Source of the DNA: Sinohyriopsis cumingii | Lineage: Eukaryota > Mollusca > Bivalvia > Unionida > Unionidae | Direction: 5' to 3' | Length of the DNA stretch: 64,000 nucleotides | NCBI GenBank assembly: GCA_028554795.2 | Contig: CM068839.1 | Span: 89,190,182 to 89,254,181 of the forward strand | Shown: positions 52,032 to 62,900 of the stretch, one piece after another | How the letters are laid out: every line of letters starts with the position of its first letter | Numbering within the stretch: the stretch's first letter is position 1 | Translations under genes and position numbers: made by a program | Notes under the pieces: generated by a model | The model's database searches: none | Told to the model about the DNA's origin: nothing | Seen by the model: only the letters and a program-made list of their open reading frames with translations

Positions 52032-53087
52032 ATGGTTGATATTTACGGAAGAAGATTCTCGCGTGTTAGGAGAACATCCGGCGATGTTGATCTGTCGAAG
52101 TATGCGACTAAGGATGACCTCGCTGATATCATGAACCTGGCTGGAGTTGACCCAGATGAGGTTGTTATTTTTCAAGATCGATATGGTAAACTAAAAACGA
52201 GCAATATTAAATGGAATGATATAGTTCGACGAGTACTCGGTGCAGTTACAGATACTATTCCTGTGTTCACTGACGGCGGCAGAATCAGAGATTCAAGTGT
52301 ATCATTTACAACCATCAGAGATGAAATTGCAAGAAGCGTTGCTAATCGTGTGAGAAGCACCGGCAACACAATGACGGGTGAACTCAGCATGAACGGAAAT
52401 AAAATAGTAGTTTTAAGAGATCCAACATCTGGTGAAGATGCTGCAACGAAAAAGTATGTTGACATTAGCAATGGTACCGTAGATAATAAATTATCCACGT
52501 TACGGGCTGAGTATGATGTTCACGTGGGCGCTTTTGCAAGATTTCGCAGAAACCATCAAAAAACCGCTGAAGAATTTTTTGGTTCTCCGCACTCCGTTGA
52601 CATAAAACTCGCTGATGTCAAAACCAACATTGACACGATCAAACAAACACAGCAAGATATCAAGACCAACACTGACACGATTAAACAAACACAGCAAAAC
52701 ATCGTAGCGGGGATTCCTGAGATCGTTAACAAAACCGGTCTGATTAAAATTCCAACCGGAATAACTCCCGGATATATCACAAACATCGTATACACAGTAT
52801 CATCGGGATTTGCAACATAGTCGCAGCAAAATAATACAATCAAATATACCGCAACAGTCACTGGCGTGTACAGGTTGTCAGTGTTCAGTGCTGCGCGATT
52901 TGAGATCTTCACAACGTATCCATGGCGTCATTCCACCGACAGGTTTTCCGGGGTTGTATCTGTTATATTAAATAACGGAACTGAAGAAATATTTATTCTG
53001 GAAGCAGCTGATAAGAAATTAACCGCAACATCTTACTGGTGGTGTTTGGAATTTGTAGCTGAAACACCTCAATTGGTTACTGCATAA
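52032..53087 (+). pseudogene. Phage tail-fibre-like protein of element 2, interrupted by TAG
   Basis: The ATG at 52032 opens 262 codons to TAG at 52818-52820; the same frame then runs to 53087. The middle holds NTMTGELSMNGNKIVVLRDP and AATKKYVD, the repeat signature of bacteriophage tail fibres. A heptad-like tract follows with two near copies of TNIDTIKQTQQDIK, likely a trimeric coiled coil. The part after the stop (TATVTGVYRLSVFSA and on) looks like a beta-rich tip domain. This layout suggests an attachment fibre. The stop falls just before the putative tip. Confidence 0.7.
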
Positions 53088-53093
53088 AAATAT

Positions 53094-53579
53094 ATGGACG
53101 GTGCACAATACAGGTACAATCAAGCGCGTGAATGGGAGGCGGCGCTAAAAGATCAAGTCGAACAATATACAGTAAAAGTAAAATAATATCGACGACGATT
53201 AGTTATCGTCGACGTGATTGTTTATTCAGTACCCGCTGCTGTTGCTGGAACGGGAGTTATATTATCAGCGGTGACAATGATGGCACCAGTAGCTGTAACT
53301 ATTTGTATTTCAGCAGCAACAACTATTGCAGGTGTGCTCAATATCATCGCAAAAAAAATATGTACTTGCACGAACGAAAAATTATCCGATTACATAATAA
53401 AATTACACACAGCGACGGTAGCATTCTCGAAATTATCCTCGTTGTTATCAGCGAGTCTCAGTGATGGAATTATATCTGATTTCGAGTTTTCAATGATGAC
53501 TAAAATATACGACGAAGGTATCGGTATTAAAGATACAAATATTAATAATGACAGAATTACTGCAGCAGATCCAGACTAA
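53094..53579 (+). pseudogene. Membrane protein of element 2 (SLATT-like), interrupted by TAA
   Basis: The ATG at 53094 opens 30 codons (MDGAQYRYNQAREWEAALKD) to TAA at 53184-53186, then the same frame stays open to 53579. Two hydrophobic segments (VPAAVAGTGVILSAVTMMAP and VAVTICISAATTIAGVLNII) are followed by CTCTNEKLSDYIIKLHTATV and a helical tail. A helix, two membrane helices and a helix resembles SLATT-type proteins, but only by layout. The end overlaps the start of the next gene by 32 bp. Confidence 0.6.
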
Positions 53580-54972
53580 CACAACTCCGCCAAAGATAAC
53601 GACGATCTCGGTAAGTTCATCTGATCCTGAATTTAGTATTAATTTTCCTACTGCAATTCCAGTAAAAGAAATAGCGTTAGCTCAATTACGGGTATATTAC
53701 AGCTGGCCAAATATCAGATTAAAATCATTTCATGGTACACCAGCAAATAATTCGCTCGTATTTGCTAACAAGAACAAGCCAGATGATACTCCTGACTGGA
53801 TAGATGTTGGAATACCCACTGGTAGTTACGAGATTGAAGATATCAATGAGGAATTTCAACGTAGAATAAAATCAATAACCGGAAAAGTCGCAAAAATATC
53901 AATTAACGTTCATGAACCGACGCTATCTTCGACGGTTGAGATACATTCTCCCAAATACGTCGTTGATATTTATCAATCCACGATAAGATCCGTACTAGGT
54001 TGGCCTGAAATTGCCCCGGTGTATGAAGGACCACCAGAACCAAAAAAATCTGATTATGTCACAGATGGACAATCATATCACGAAATTGATATAGTGTATA
54101 AAAAAACGCTAATCGATGTAAAAAAAACAAGGGCTGGTGATGATGTGGTTTTTTATTTACCTAATGGAGATATATTTTCTTGGACATTTTACTCTGAAAA
54201 AACACAATCCAGAATAGTTGCCTTAATTGGTATTAGCACAATTGAACTTACTAAAATATTTACAGAAATTAATAAACATCATAAACAACAACTAGAGCAA
54301 CTACAACAGTACTTTCAAGAACATTTTTTTGATATAACAAGCTCACTCAAAGAAATCATTACGCGTATAGAAATATTAAATCAACTTGTTTCCGACATGG
54401 AATATTTCAACCAGCGATTAATTAATGCAGCAATTAATGCTGAAGCAGACCACCATGGCAAAAAGCTTTTTTTAGATAAGTATAAAATAAAAGAAGCTGA
54501 TCTACCAAATTTTAAATTCTCCGGATATAATGCGAATGAACTAAAAAAATCTGTCAATGATGTCATTGATGAATATTTTCCTAAAATACTCGATGCGTGG
54601 AAAAAACTAGCACCACCTCCAACTGTTTTAAGATATAATAATGATCCACATGGCGGCGGCAGCCACGTTTCTCCAGGAATCGTTAATATAACCAGCACGA
54701 TCGTGGTTAATCTAGTTTGTGACGTAGTCGATGGCAGCTATCAAATAGATCTCGGAAGATCAAATCAGGCTCAACAAGGATATATTTTATATACATTTAC
54801 ACCACAAGTTTCCCCCGGAAGTTTAATCGTGCAAGAACCAACTAATCCTGTTTATCTGCGGTGTCACAATAATATGTTAACACGAATAAATTTTAAGCTC
54901 ACAGACCACCTCAATCGCTTAATTGACATACGTGGAGAAGAACTTGTGAGAAATCTGTATGTGAAATCTTAA
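53548..54972 (+). CDS. Minor capsid (penton-like) protein of element 2
   Basis: 474 aa. The N-terminal domain has ALAQLRVYYSWPNIRLKSFH, IPTGSYEIEDINEEFQRRI and STIRSVLGWP, features of minor capsid jelly rolls of arthropod-type Polintons. A long helical insert (about residues 230-340) contains coiled-coil sequence (KQQLEQLQQYFQEH). The C-terminal region (GSYQIDLGRSNQAQQGYILY and on) resembles a second beta-rich part. It is longer than the usual family size because of the helical insert. Uninterrupted. Confidence 0.75.
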   Translation: MTELLQQIQTNTTPPKITTISVSSSDPEFSINFPTAIPVKEIALAQLRVYYSWPNIRLKSFHGTPANNSLVFANKNKPDDTPDWIDVGIPTGSYEIEDINEEFQRRIKSITGKVAKISINVHEPTLSSTVEIHSPKYVVDIYQSTIRSVLGWPEIAPVYEGPPEPKKSDYVTDGQSYHEIDIVYKKTLIDVKKTRAGDDVVFYLPNGDIFSWTFYSEKTQSRIVALIGISTIELTKIFTEINKHHKQQLEQLQQYFQEHFFDITSSLKEIITRIEILNQLVSDMEYFNQRLINAAINAEADHHGKKLFLDKYKIKEADLPNFKFSGYNANELKKSVNDVIDEYFPKILDAWKKLAPPPTVLRYNNDPHGGGSHVSPGIVNITSTIVVNLVCDVVDGSYQIDLGRSNQAQQGYILYTFTPQVSPGSLIVQEPTNPVYLRCHNNMLTRINFKLTDHLNRLIDIRGEELVRNLYVKS

Positions 54973-54994
54973 TTAATCAAGTAAATATTATATA

Positions 54995-55267
54995 ATGTAT
55001 CAGCACGTGAGGGTTTTTATACACGACAAAGAAGTACTTGAAAACTCCATCAGATCAACGTTTTCACAAAACATGGAGCAATTTAACGTTAATTTAGTTA
55101 TTGATGAATACGGAAGTGAGGATTTCTTATTAACACAAGAACAGTTAGATGAGCTCCGTCAAAAACATATTATCGAGATCATTTGTAGCAGAGATCAGAT
55201 TCTAAATTATGTACATTCCTGCATTAAAGTCGATCAACTTAAAAAAATAATATTCCAGAATGAATAA
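54995..55267 (+). CDS. Small protein of element 2, unknown
   Basis: 90 aa, MYQHVRVFIHDKEVLENSIR, acidic and helical, ending KKIIFQNE. Follows the minor capsid gene by 22 bp in the same orientation. I do not recognise it. Confidence 0.55.
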   Translation: MYQHVRVFIHDKEVLENSIRSTFSQNMEQFNVNLVIDEYGSEDFLLTQEQLDELRQKHIIEIICSRDQILNYVHSCIKVDQLKKIIFQNE

Positions 55268-55299
55268 AATAAGGAGCGGATTAAGAAATGTTTTATTTT

Positions 55300-55395
55300 A
55301 TTTCATCAGAAATATTTTATTTTATTTTATTTTATTTTATTTTATTTTATTTTATCAGAAATATTTTATTTTATCAGAAATATTTTTTTTTCAGA
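55300..55395 (+). repeat. (TTTTA)n tract
   Basis: About ten TTTTA units broken by TCAGAAATAT blocks. It begins the non-coding middle of element 2. Confidence 0.8.
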
Positions 55396-55486
55396 ATTTC
55401 AGTGAAAAATCAACAAATTTCGTGTTTTTGATGGGTATTTTAGTCGATTTGTCAGGGAAAATTCGTCAAATTACAGTTTTTCGTCA

Positions 55487-55668
55487 GGTCAAACCTCAAG
55501 CGGTTCTCTAATTGATTTATCGATAAATCGTCAAAAACCCTCATTTTTTTCGAAAACTACCAGAAAAATTAACAAAAATCGTATGAAAAATCTCATTTTT
55601 TGAGCTAATTTTACTGATTTTTGACGATTTATCGATAAATCAATTAGAGAACCGCTTGAGGTTTGACC
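55487..55668. repeat. Large inverted repeat with 51-bp perfect arms
   Basis: Left arm 55487-55537 (starting GGTCAAACCTCAAGCGGTTC) is exactly complementary to right arm 55618-55668, with an 80-bp AT-rich loop. The arms contain the palindrome ATTTATCGATAAAT. It could extrude as a cruciform or form a long RNA hairpin. It lies between the structural cluster and the tandem array. Confidence 0.9.
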
Positions 55669-55734
55669 CGAATGATAATGGAAAATTCATCAATTTTCAC
55701 TGACAAATGTTGAAATATTTTATTTTTTTCTGAA

Positions 55735-57119
55735 AATTTGATCATTTTACATAAATCTGAGTACCAACTAACCCATCAAAATTACAAATTTGATCATTTT
55801 ACATACATCTGAGTACCAACTAACCCATCAATTTCAGAAAAAAAAAATATTTCAGAATAAATATAATCTCAGAATAAATATAATAAATCTGAGTACCAAC
55901 CAGCCCATCAAAATTACAAATTTGATCATTTTACATAAATCTGAGTACCAACTAACCCATCAATTTCAGAAATAAATAATAATTCAGAATAAATAATAAT
56001 AATTCAGAAAAAATAAATAATAATTCAGAATAAATAAAATAATTCAGAAAAAATATAATAAATCTGAGTACCAACTAACCCATCAAAATTGCAAATTTGA
56101 TCATTTTACATAAATCTGACTACCAACTAACCCATAAAATTACGAAATTGATCATTTTACATAAATCCGAGTACCAACTAACCCATCAAAATTACAAAAT
56201 TGATTGGTTTGCATGATTCTGAGTACCAACCAGCCCATCAAAATTACAAATTTGATCATTTTACATAAATCTGAGTACCAACTAACCCATCAATTTCAGA
56301 AATAAATAATAATTCAGAATAAATAATAATAATTCAGAAAAAATAAATAATAATTCAGAATAAATAAAATAATTCAGAAAAAATATAATAAATCTGAGTA
56401 CCAACTAACCCATCAAAATTGCAAATTTGATCATTTTACATAAATCTGACTACCAACTAACCCATAAAATTACGAAATTGATCATTTTACATAAATCCGA
56501 GTACCAACTAACCCATCAAAATTACAAAATTGATTGGTTTGCATGATTCTGAGTACCAACCAGCCCATCAAAATTACAAATTTGATCATTTTACATAAAT
56601 CTGAGTACCAACTAACCCATCAATTTCAGAAATAAATAATAATTCAGAATAAATAATAATAATTCAGAAAAAATAAATAATAATTCAGAATAAATAAAAT
56701 AATTCAGAAAAAATAAAATAAATAATAAATCTGACTACCAACTAACCCATCAAAATTACGAAATTGATCATTTTACATAAATCCGAGTACCAACTAACCC
56801 ATCAAAATTACAAAATTGATTGGTTTGCATGATTCTGAGTACCAACTAACCCATCAATTTCAGAAAAAAAATAAAATATTTCAGAATAAAGATAATATTT
56901 CAGAATATAATCTCAGAATAAATATAATATTTCAGAATAAATATAATATTTCAGAATATAATCTCAGAATAAATATAATATTTCAGAATAAATATAATCT
57001 CAGAATAAATATAATCTCAGAATAAATAAATAATAATTCAGAATAAATAAATAATAATTCAGAAATAAATAAAATATTTCAGAAATAAATAAAATATTTC
57101 AGAATAAATAAATAATAAT
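55735..57119. repeat. AT-rich tandem array with 330-bp higher-order unit
   Basis: Built from a roughly 50-bp unit (AAATTTGATCATTTTACATA plus CTGAGTACCAACTAACCCATC) alternating with TTCAGAATAAATAATAA stretches. A 330-bp higher-order unit recurs nearly identically with GAGTACCAACCAGCCCATCA at 55891, 56221 and 56551. Open frames through it are products of the repeats. Confidence 0.88.
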
Positions 57120-57495
57120 TCAGACAGGGGTGCTTTGGTCGTTACCCGCTGACATAATTTTTGTTAAGTATCTTATGCGGGTACTGATTGTCTTTTTCGT
57201 TTGATACTCGCTGGATAATCCCGATCTGACCTTTTCTACTGCGATAGAAAGAGGAACAAATTTATTTACTTGATCATCGCTCATCATAGCCAGTGACTGA
57301 AACATAGCTGCCTGAATCCGTTTTATGAACTTATATTGAGATGATAGAACGTACTTATTTTCGTTCTTAAGCTCTTCTAACGTTTCAAAATCAGATATTA
57401 TTTTTTTCAGGATTTAGTTCATCAGATATATTAATTTTGTTTTCTTCTAGTTTTTTGATAGCAGAAATAATGTCTTCGATATTTTCATGGTTCAT
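57120..57495 (-). pseudogene. Small helical protein of element 2, frameshifted
   Basis: The ATG at 57495 opens MNHENIEDIISAIKKLEENK; a run of seven A near 57404-57410 throws the frame off, and the coding signal continues in the neighbouring frame to a TGA at 57120-57122 (MFQSLAMMSDDQVNKFVPLS, ending GNDQSTPV). The charged, helical sequence gives no family. It is on the strand opposite to the structural genes. Confidence 0.55.
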
Positions 57496-57540
57496 TATAT
57501 AATATATAAATCTTTAAAATAAAAAAAAAATTTCCCTACA

Positions 57541-57960
57541 GAACCCCTATCGAGTCTTTAGCGAGTTCGTCGGGATGTTTCAAGGACAGTACAGCCAAGA
57601 ACTCGCAGATTGCCATCGCATTCTACCAAGTTCACCAGGCACACAGAACATTTAATGAATGAAGAGCCCCTATCGAGTCTTTAGCGAGCTCAAATTATGC
57701 ATGGACAGTACAGCCAAGAACTCGCAGATTGCCATCGCATTCTACCAAGTTCACCAGGCACACAGAACATTTAATGAATGAAGAGCCCCTATCGAGTCTT
57801 TAGCGAGCTCAGATTATGCATGGACGGCACATATATTATGAAATGGAACCTCTATTCGAGTCTTTTAGCAGGTTTAAGTATGCAATGAATGACGACACAA
57901 ACATATATTATGAAATGGAACCTCTATTCGAGTCTTTTAGCAGGTTCATTAAGTATGTAA
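57541..57960. repeat. About 120-bp direct repeats
   Basis: CCCCTATCGAGTCTTTAGCG begins units at 57544, 57667 and 57786; the first two share AGTACAGCCAAGAACTCGCA and the following 70 bp almost exactly. A diverged form, CCTCTATTCGAGTCTTTTAG, occurs twice more near 57850 and 57922. Then ATGAGATGTA microrepeats extend to about 58035. Confidence 0.8.
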
Positions 57961-58052
57961 TGAGATGTAATGAAATGAAATATATATAATGAGATGTAAT
58001 GAGATGTAACGAATGAATGAAATGAGATGTAATGAATGAAATGATGCCATTT

Positions 58053-58158
58053 TCTCCGCTGAACAGAACACCCACCCACCAAATAATCACCCGTGGGAAA
58101 TACAAAAACATGTATCTACCACGTTTGACATGATAGGATGGTGTTCTGACAGCGGAGA
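58053..58158. repeat. Short inverted repeat
   Basis: TCTCCGCTGAACAGAACAC at 58053-58071 pairs with GTGTTCTGACAGCGGAGA at 58141-58158 (one bulge). The 70-bp loop is non-coding. Confidence 0.65.
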
Positions 58159-58221
58159 GGGGCTGGCGGTGCCCCAATTAATTATAAAAATCGCTAATAT
58201 GCGTAACCACCCGACCAATTG

Positions 58222-58291
58222 TCAGTCATGGGATTCGATCCTGGACCGCGAGCGTCACAGTCCAATACGATACCGATTGAGCTATCAAATC
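58222..58291 (-). other. tRNA-like sequence, probably a degenerate tRNA or SINE head
   Basis: Minus strand has an A-box-like TAGCTCAATCGG (58284-58273) and a B-box-like GGATCGAATCC (58241-58231) at tRNA spacing. The T-stem does not pair well and the acceptor stem is not evident, so a functional tRNA is unlikely. Confidence 0.45.
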
Positions 58292-59079
58292 TTATTATAA
58301 ACATATGTTTCGAAAGTTAATATATAACTAAGGAACTAATTTCAAATATATTTACATTGAAATAGCGGTTTCTGAATTCAAGAAATACGTTTATACAATA
58401 TATTCTCACCAAACAAGTTAGATTTATAAAGCCGAATTGAGGAATTTCCTATTTACTATACCACGCCATCTATTATAGAACATGCGGTCCAGATCATCTA
58501 ATTGCTAGATTTATCCATCCACGTAATAACTGTTCAATGAAGAAATATATATTACGAGATTTTCCATTCGTAGTCAAAGGGAGTATTACTCGATAAATAA
58601 ATAATCACACATACGTACACAATCTCGCATTATATTTCTGCACTGAACAAGAAAAATGCAACTAATTTTTAATTCCAAACACTATTATGCACGTATTTCT
58701 GTAATCGAGTCAGTATATGCAGGATCCATGTGCTGTACATTAGATCTAAAATTAACCCGCCATGATCGATACAGACTAGACGCTGGATTCTGCACTCAGT
58801 AAGCTCGAATATACATGTCGGTTTTCTGTAAGTTAGATAAAATATACATGTATTCTATGTGTTGCGCTGTTCTAAATGTTTCACGAAAAGAACAGAAAAA
58901 TACACGAACTGTATAGCTTTGAAAGTTAGAAATCATAAACGGGTAGGCATCACAGACCTTGGATGTTGTATATGATTATGACCATAAATTACCTCCCTTT
59001 CATGAGTCAAAAAATAAGTAGTATAATAATGATAATTTCTGACCCCCCCAAAAAATCTAATGCGAAGTAGAGATGATAT
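58292..59079. other. AT-rich non-coding stretch of element 2
   Basis: No open frame, RNA or repeat that I can support. Confidence 0.5.
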
Positions 59080-59514
59080 TTATTGATACTGAAAGATGAT
59101 TTTCTGTTTATATTTCTTTGAGAAAGCAGATCTGTTTATATTTTCTGCTACGTTTTGTATTGAATACGGGTGAATATCAAAGTATTTCGCAGCAGAACAT
59201 ATCGAACGAAATATAATTACTTTGCCAGTTTCTGTGTTTGTGGAATTTACCGCCCTTCTAGAAACTGTTTTACATCTTCCAGTATTACCACATGAAGAGT
59301 TCACGCTTTGCGTGACAACACGAAGGTTGGATAAACTATTATTTTGAGGATCTCCGTCAACGTGATCAACAACAAGATCGTCTTTGATCACTCCGAAGAA
59401 ACACTCGTACGTAAATCTATGACACAGATACCTTTTCTTCCCGGCAGTGAATCTACGATAGCCAGTATTAGAAACAGTACCAACCGGTCTCTTCAACATG
59501 CAATTTCTAATCAT
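59080..59514 (-). CDS. HNH homing-type endonuclease
   Basis: 144 aa from the ATG at 59514; about 20 codons upstream stay open and look related, so the true N terminus may be longer. The core RYLCHRFTYECFFGVIKDD followed by VVDHVDGDPQNNSLSNLRVV is an HNH_3-type nuclease (H-x-DHxDGxxxNNxxxNLR). The tail SICSAAKYFDIHPYSIQNV resembles a NUMOD1 helix-turn-helix, as in homing endonucleases. Such genes nick or cut DNA and spread by homing. Located between the repeats and the polymerase gene on the minus strand. Confidence 0.85.
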   Translation of the reverse strand: MIRNCMLKRPVGTVSNTGYRRFTAGKKRYLCHRFTYECFFGVIKDDLVVDHVDGDPQNNSLSNLRVVTQSVNSSCGNTGRCKTVSRRAVNSTNTETGKVIIFRSICSAAKYFDIHPYSIQNVAENINRSAFSKKYKQKIIFQYQ

Positions 59515-59596
59515 GCCATTATGATCTGATTCGTAATTTGTTATTGTGGGATGTGGGCAAATATATTTTGCTCCATTATAATAATATTATTTGTTT

Positions 59597-59850
59597 AAAT
59601 CATTGTTTGTCTGAAATCTTGATATATATTCCTCTACGGATTTTATAGCGTTTTCACCATTATTATTTTTTTTGTCATAATATCTTTTAAGCTCTCTGAA
59701 CCGTTTTCCCCCGCACTTTCCACATAATTTTGTTTTCCCTCGCACTTCAACACCACACCGCAGACACGGTATTAGTCCTAGACTTCCTCATCGTATACTT
59801 TGTAAGTGCATCCAACAAAATTCGCCTCTACAGGATTTATTGCATCGATT
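59597..59850 (-). pseudogene. Zinc-ribbon small protein, frameshifted
   Basis: Minus strand encodes CLRCGVEVRGKTKLCGKCGG followed by KRFRELKRYYDKKNNNGENA, ending near 59597: a four-cysteine zinc ribbon with a basic helix. The frame closes just upstream of the ribbon, and a short coding-like stretch (NFVGCTYKVYDEEV) lies in the neighbouring frame, which suggests a 1-2-nt lesion. Function unknown. Confidence 0.45.
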
Positions 59851-59928
59851 TACTGAACCTATCATCAACCATCTGCATTGAGACATTGTATATATAATAT
59901 TTTTTGTTTAAATATTTGTTTTAATTAT

Positions 59929-62900
59929 ATGAACGAGTTTGAGAAATTATCCCAAGCTAGGCCTGTTAAGTATAAATTCAACCTCGACAGATTATCTTCT
60001 GACTTGCCAGTACGAGATCTGGTTGATCCGAAAAATAAAAGTCTGATCTCGAAAATTCACGACGCCAAGAAGGAATTTTACACAGATGGTGCATCTCACA
60101 CATGGTCAACGTTCAAGATTATTCGCAATACTGTCAAGGACGCCACAATGAATGACAAGCGAGCGGCAACTATCATTAACTACATCACTGAATACGAGGG
60201 CAATCAAAAATATTTCTTTAGGGTAAAATTTATTGTACTAACAGAAACAGGTAGTTGGATTATCCATGACAAATATGATCCTGTCCTTGGTAATAATAAA
60301 ATCGCCATATTAAGTAAAAATTCCAGACCGGGTCTACTGACGGGTATTGACAAACCGTATTATGAGCGACCGTATCCTGTAACAGCGGTTATTTATGGAA
60401 TTTATGAGATAAATAAAAAACCCAACGTTGATAAACTGGCACCAATGAAATTTTCAAGGTTAAATTGTGTAGCCGAACGAGTAATAGAACACTTTACAAA
60501 CGCGATGCGTGGAAATGGATTAACTGATTTAAGACGTAAAAAAATAAACTCGTGGGCTGATTCAGTTAAGGATACAGGTGCTACAATAAAAGATGTTGCT
60601 GAACTAGGAAAAATATTAAAATTTCCAATAGCAGTATCAACAATAACGGGGGAGGTACTGTACGAATCGAAATATAAATCGAAAGGAGCTTCAATAAATA
60701 TTATTGATCACAACGCGCATGCATGGACCAGCGCAGTAACAATATTTCCACGTGATCAAACTGTTAGATTTTACCCTTCAGATAGTATGTTTGATTTTAT
60801 CAACGAAATAAGTAAAAACGATCCTGTATCGGTATGGTTATTTAAAAGTAATGAGGAAGGTGAATTTGATCAGTTTGTTAGACCAAATGGTGAAATATAT
60901 CGAACAGAATCCCTCCATGACGAGATGAAAAATCTCGCGGATAAGTTTTTAGAGTGCAAGCACTCAGCGGAAAATGCTGACAAATTACTAACTAATTGCT
61001 TTACCGTTCCATCTGTTGCGGCTCATTTCGCTAGAGAACGAAATTCATGGAAACCAACATGATTTGATTTACTCGAGGACGTACGCGCAAGTTGCGTCGA
61101 ATACGGACATGGCGGATTATGGAATACCAAGTATAATTACAATGATGTTATTTCGGTTGATATGGTTGCATGTTATCCAGGAAGTTTTCTAGGATACGGA
61201 GATTGTTCTGTATACTTTAAAAGATTCGGTCACCCTACAAACGAGATGACGCGAGTGGCAATTAATGGACCATTACCTGATTTTGATCTGACTGGATTTG
61301 CTTGTATTGAATCATTCGAGTTTAACGAAAATCTTCACAAGATTTGTTATGTTTGGTTTGGCAGACATTTTTGTGAAAAACGTTGGGCGCCTATAGTTTT
61401 GTTACGATATATGCTAGATTGTGCGATACTGACATCGTTGGTGGTCAGTGAGGCGATTATATCATATCATGCACAGACCGAAGTTTGGTTGCCCATGCCA
61501 GATTATATCAATCTCGATGAAGTTATTAGCGAGTTTAAGGAAAAATGTCCTGATGTTTCCGAAGATGATATTATCAAAGAAGCTCCTAAAATTCTCGAGA
61601 TTAAACTCAAAACCGCAAAAGATCTCGGTAGAAAAGTTATAGGTAAATTTACTCAAGGTGGTGCATATGATCATAAAAGACATCACGCACGATTAATTTT
61701 AGATGATGCCGAGTACGATTTTATAATCGCTGATACAACAGCGAGAAATATATTTGTAAATCGAGAAAATGTTTATTTATCCGACGGAACAAAATTGGGC
61801 ACGATCGTTAGTTACATAAATGACGTCTCCCCACAGTGTACTCATCTAAGATCTTCCATGTTGGCTTATGTTTCTATAAATTTATTATCGATGATTAATA
61901 GATTTCCCAAGACCGCAGTCAGAGTCGCAACAGATTCGTTTTATATTTCGAGTAAATATTTAGAATCTGTTATGAAATTTACAAGTAATGATGAACGATG
62001 GTGGCGCGGGGATACATGGACTCCTGAACGAATGGGAGAAAAATATATACCTAAAATAATTATTTGGGATGAGATATGTACGGTGTCATTGGATACATTA
62101 AAAACGTTTCTTGATTGGTTGTTGACGAAAAATACCGCTGTGGTGGTCTGTGGCGATCATGGTCAACCGTCGCCTTTTGTTGGACCATCTCCACATGATT
62201 GGTTAAAAAATTTCGTTGATTATTACGAAGAAATAGATGATGATCATAGAGCTCTCGATGCAAATTTGAAGGAGTTCAAAAAATTAATCAGATTACAATC
62301 AAACAAAATTCAGTGTGAAATAATACGCGGAGTAATCTCAGAGACCTCAGTGGGTGATTTTTTTAATTTATGGAGACCCACCGATTTGATAGTAGCAAGC
62401 AGAAAAATAATCAGAGACGATTTACAACAGCAGTTATTTCAACTACATAAAGAAAAATATTCAGAATTACCCGTACCGTTGTGTTATAGACCATCAGATA
62501 CACGAAAACAAAATATTAATGTTCATATTCCAGGACAGACTGAAAAATAGAATCTCGTATTAAATGATATTGTCGCCGTTGATATCAGTGTGGTCGAAGA
62601 TGCATTACGCGCTGACAAATCTTCATGGGTGTTGGGATACGCTATGACGATCCACTCGTCTCAGGGATTAACTATTTCTGACACACGAGTCTGGATTGTG
62701 GATGATCGTATCGAGTGGTCAAATTTAGTCTATTTAGCGGTATCGAGGGTCAGAAAGATATCTCAATTACGTAGAATTATAATTCCTGAAATCGTTGATA
62801 AATTTAACATCATCGATGATGATATAATAAGAAAAAAATTAATCGGATATAAACAATCTGATAAAAAAAATAAACGCGACTTTGATCTCGATGTTGAATT

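Noticed and set aside
55300..55395. A protein-coding frame over the TTTTA tract
   Set aside because: Low-complexity translation with no homology; it starts inside the end of the preceding gene.
18996..57119. CRISPR-like arrays
   Set aside because: The repeats are contiguous tandem units without unique spacers, and the genome is eukaryotic.
58222..58291. A functional tRNA gene carried by element 2
   Set aside because: A- and B-box-like sequences are present but the T and acceptor stems do not pair.
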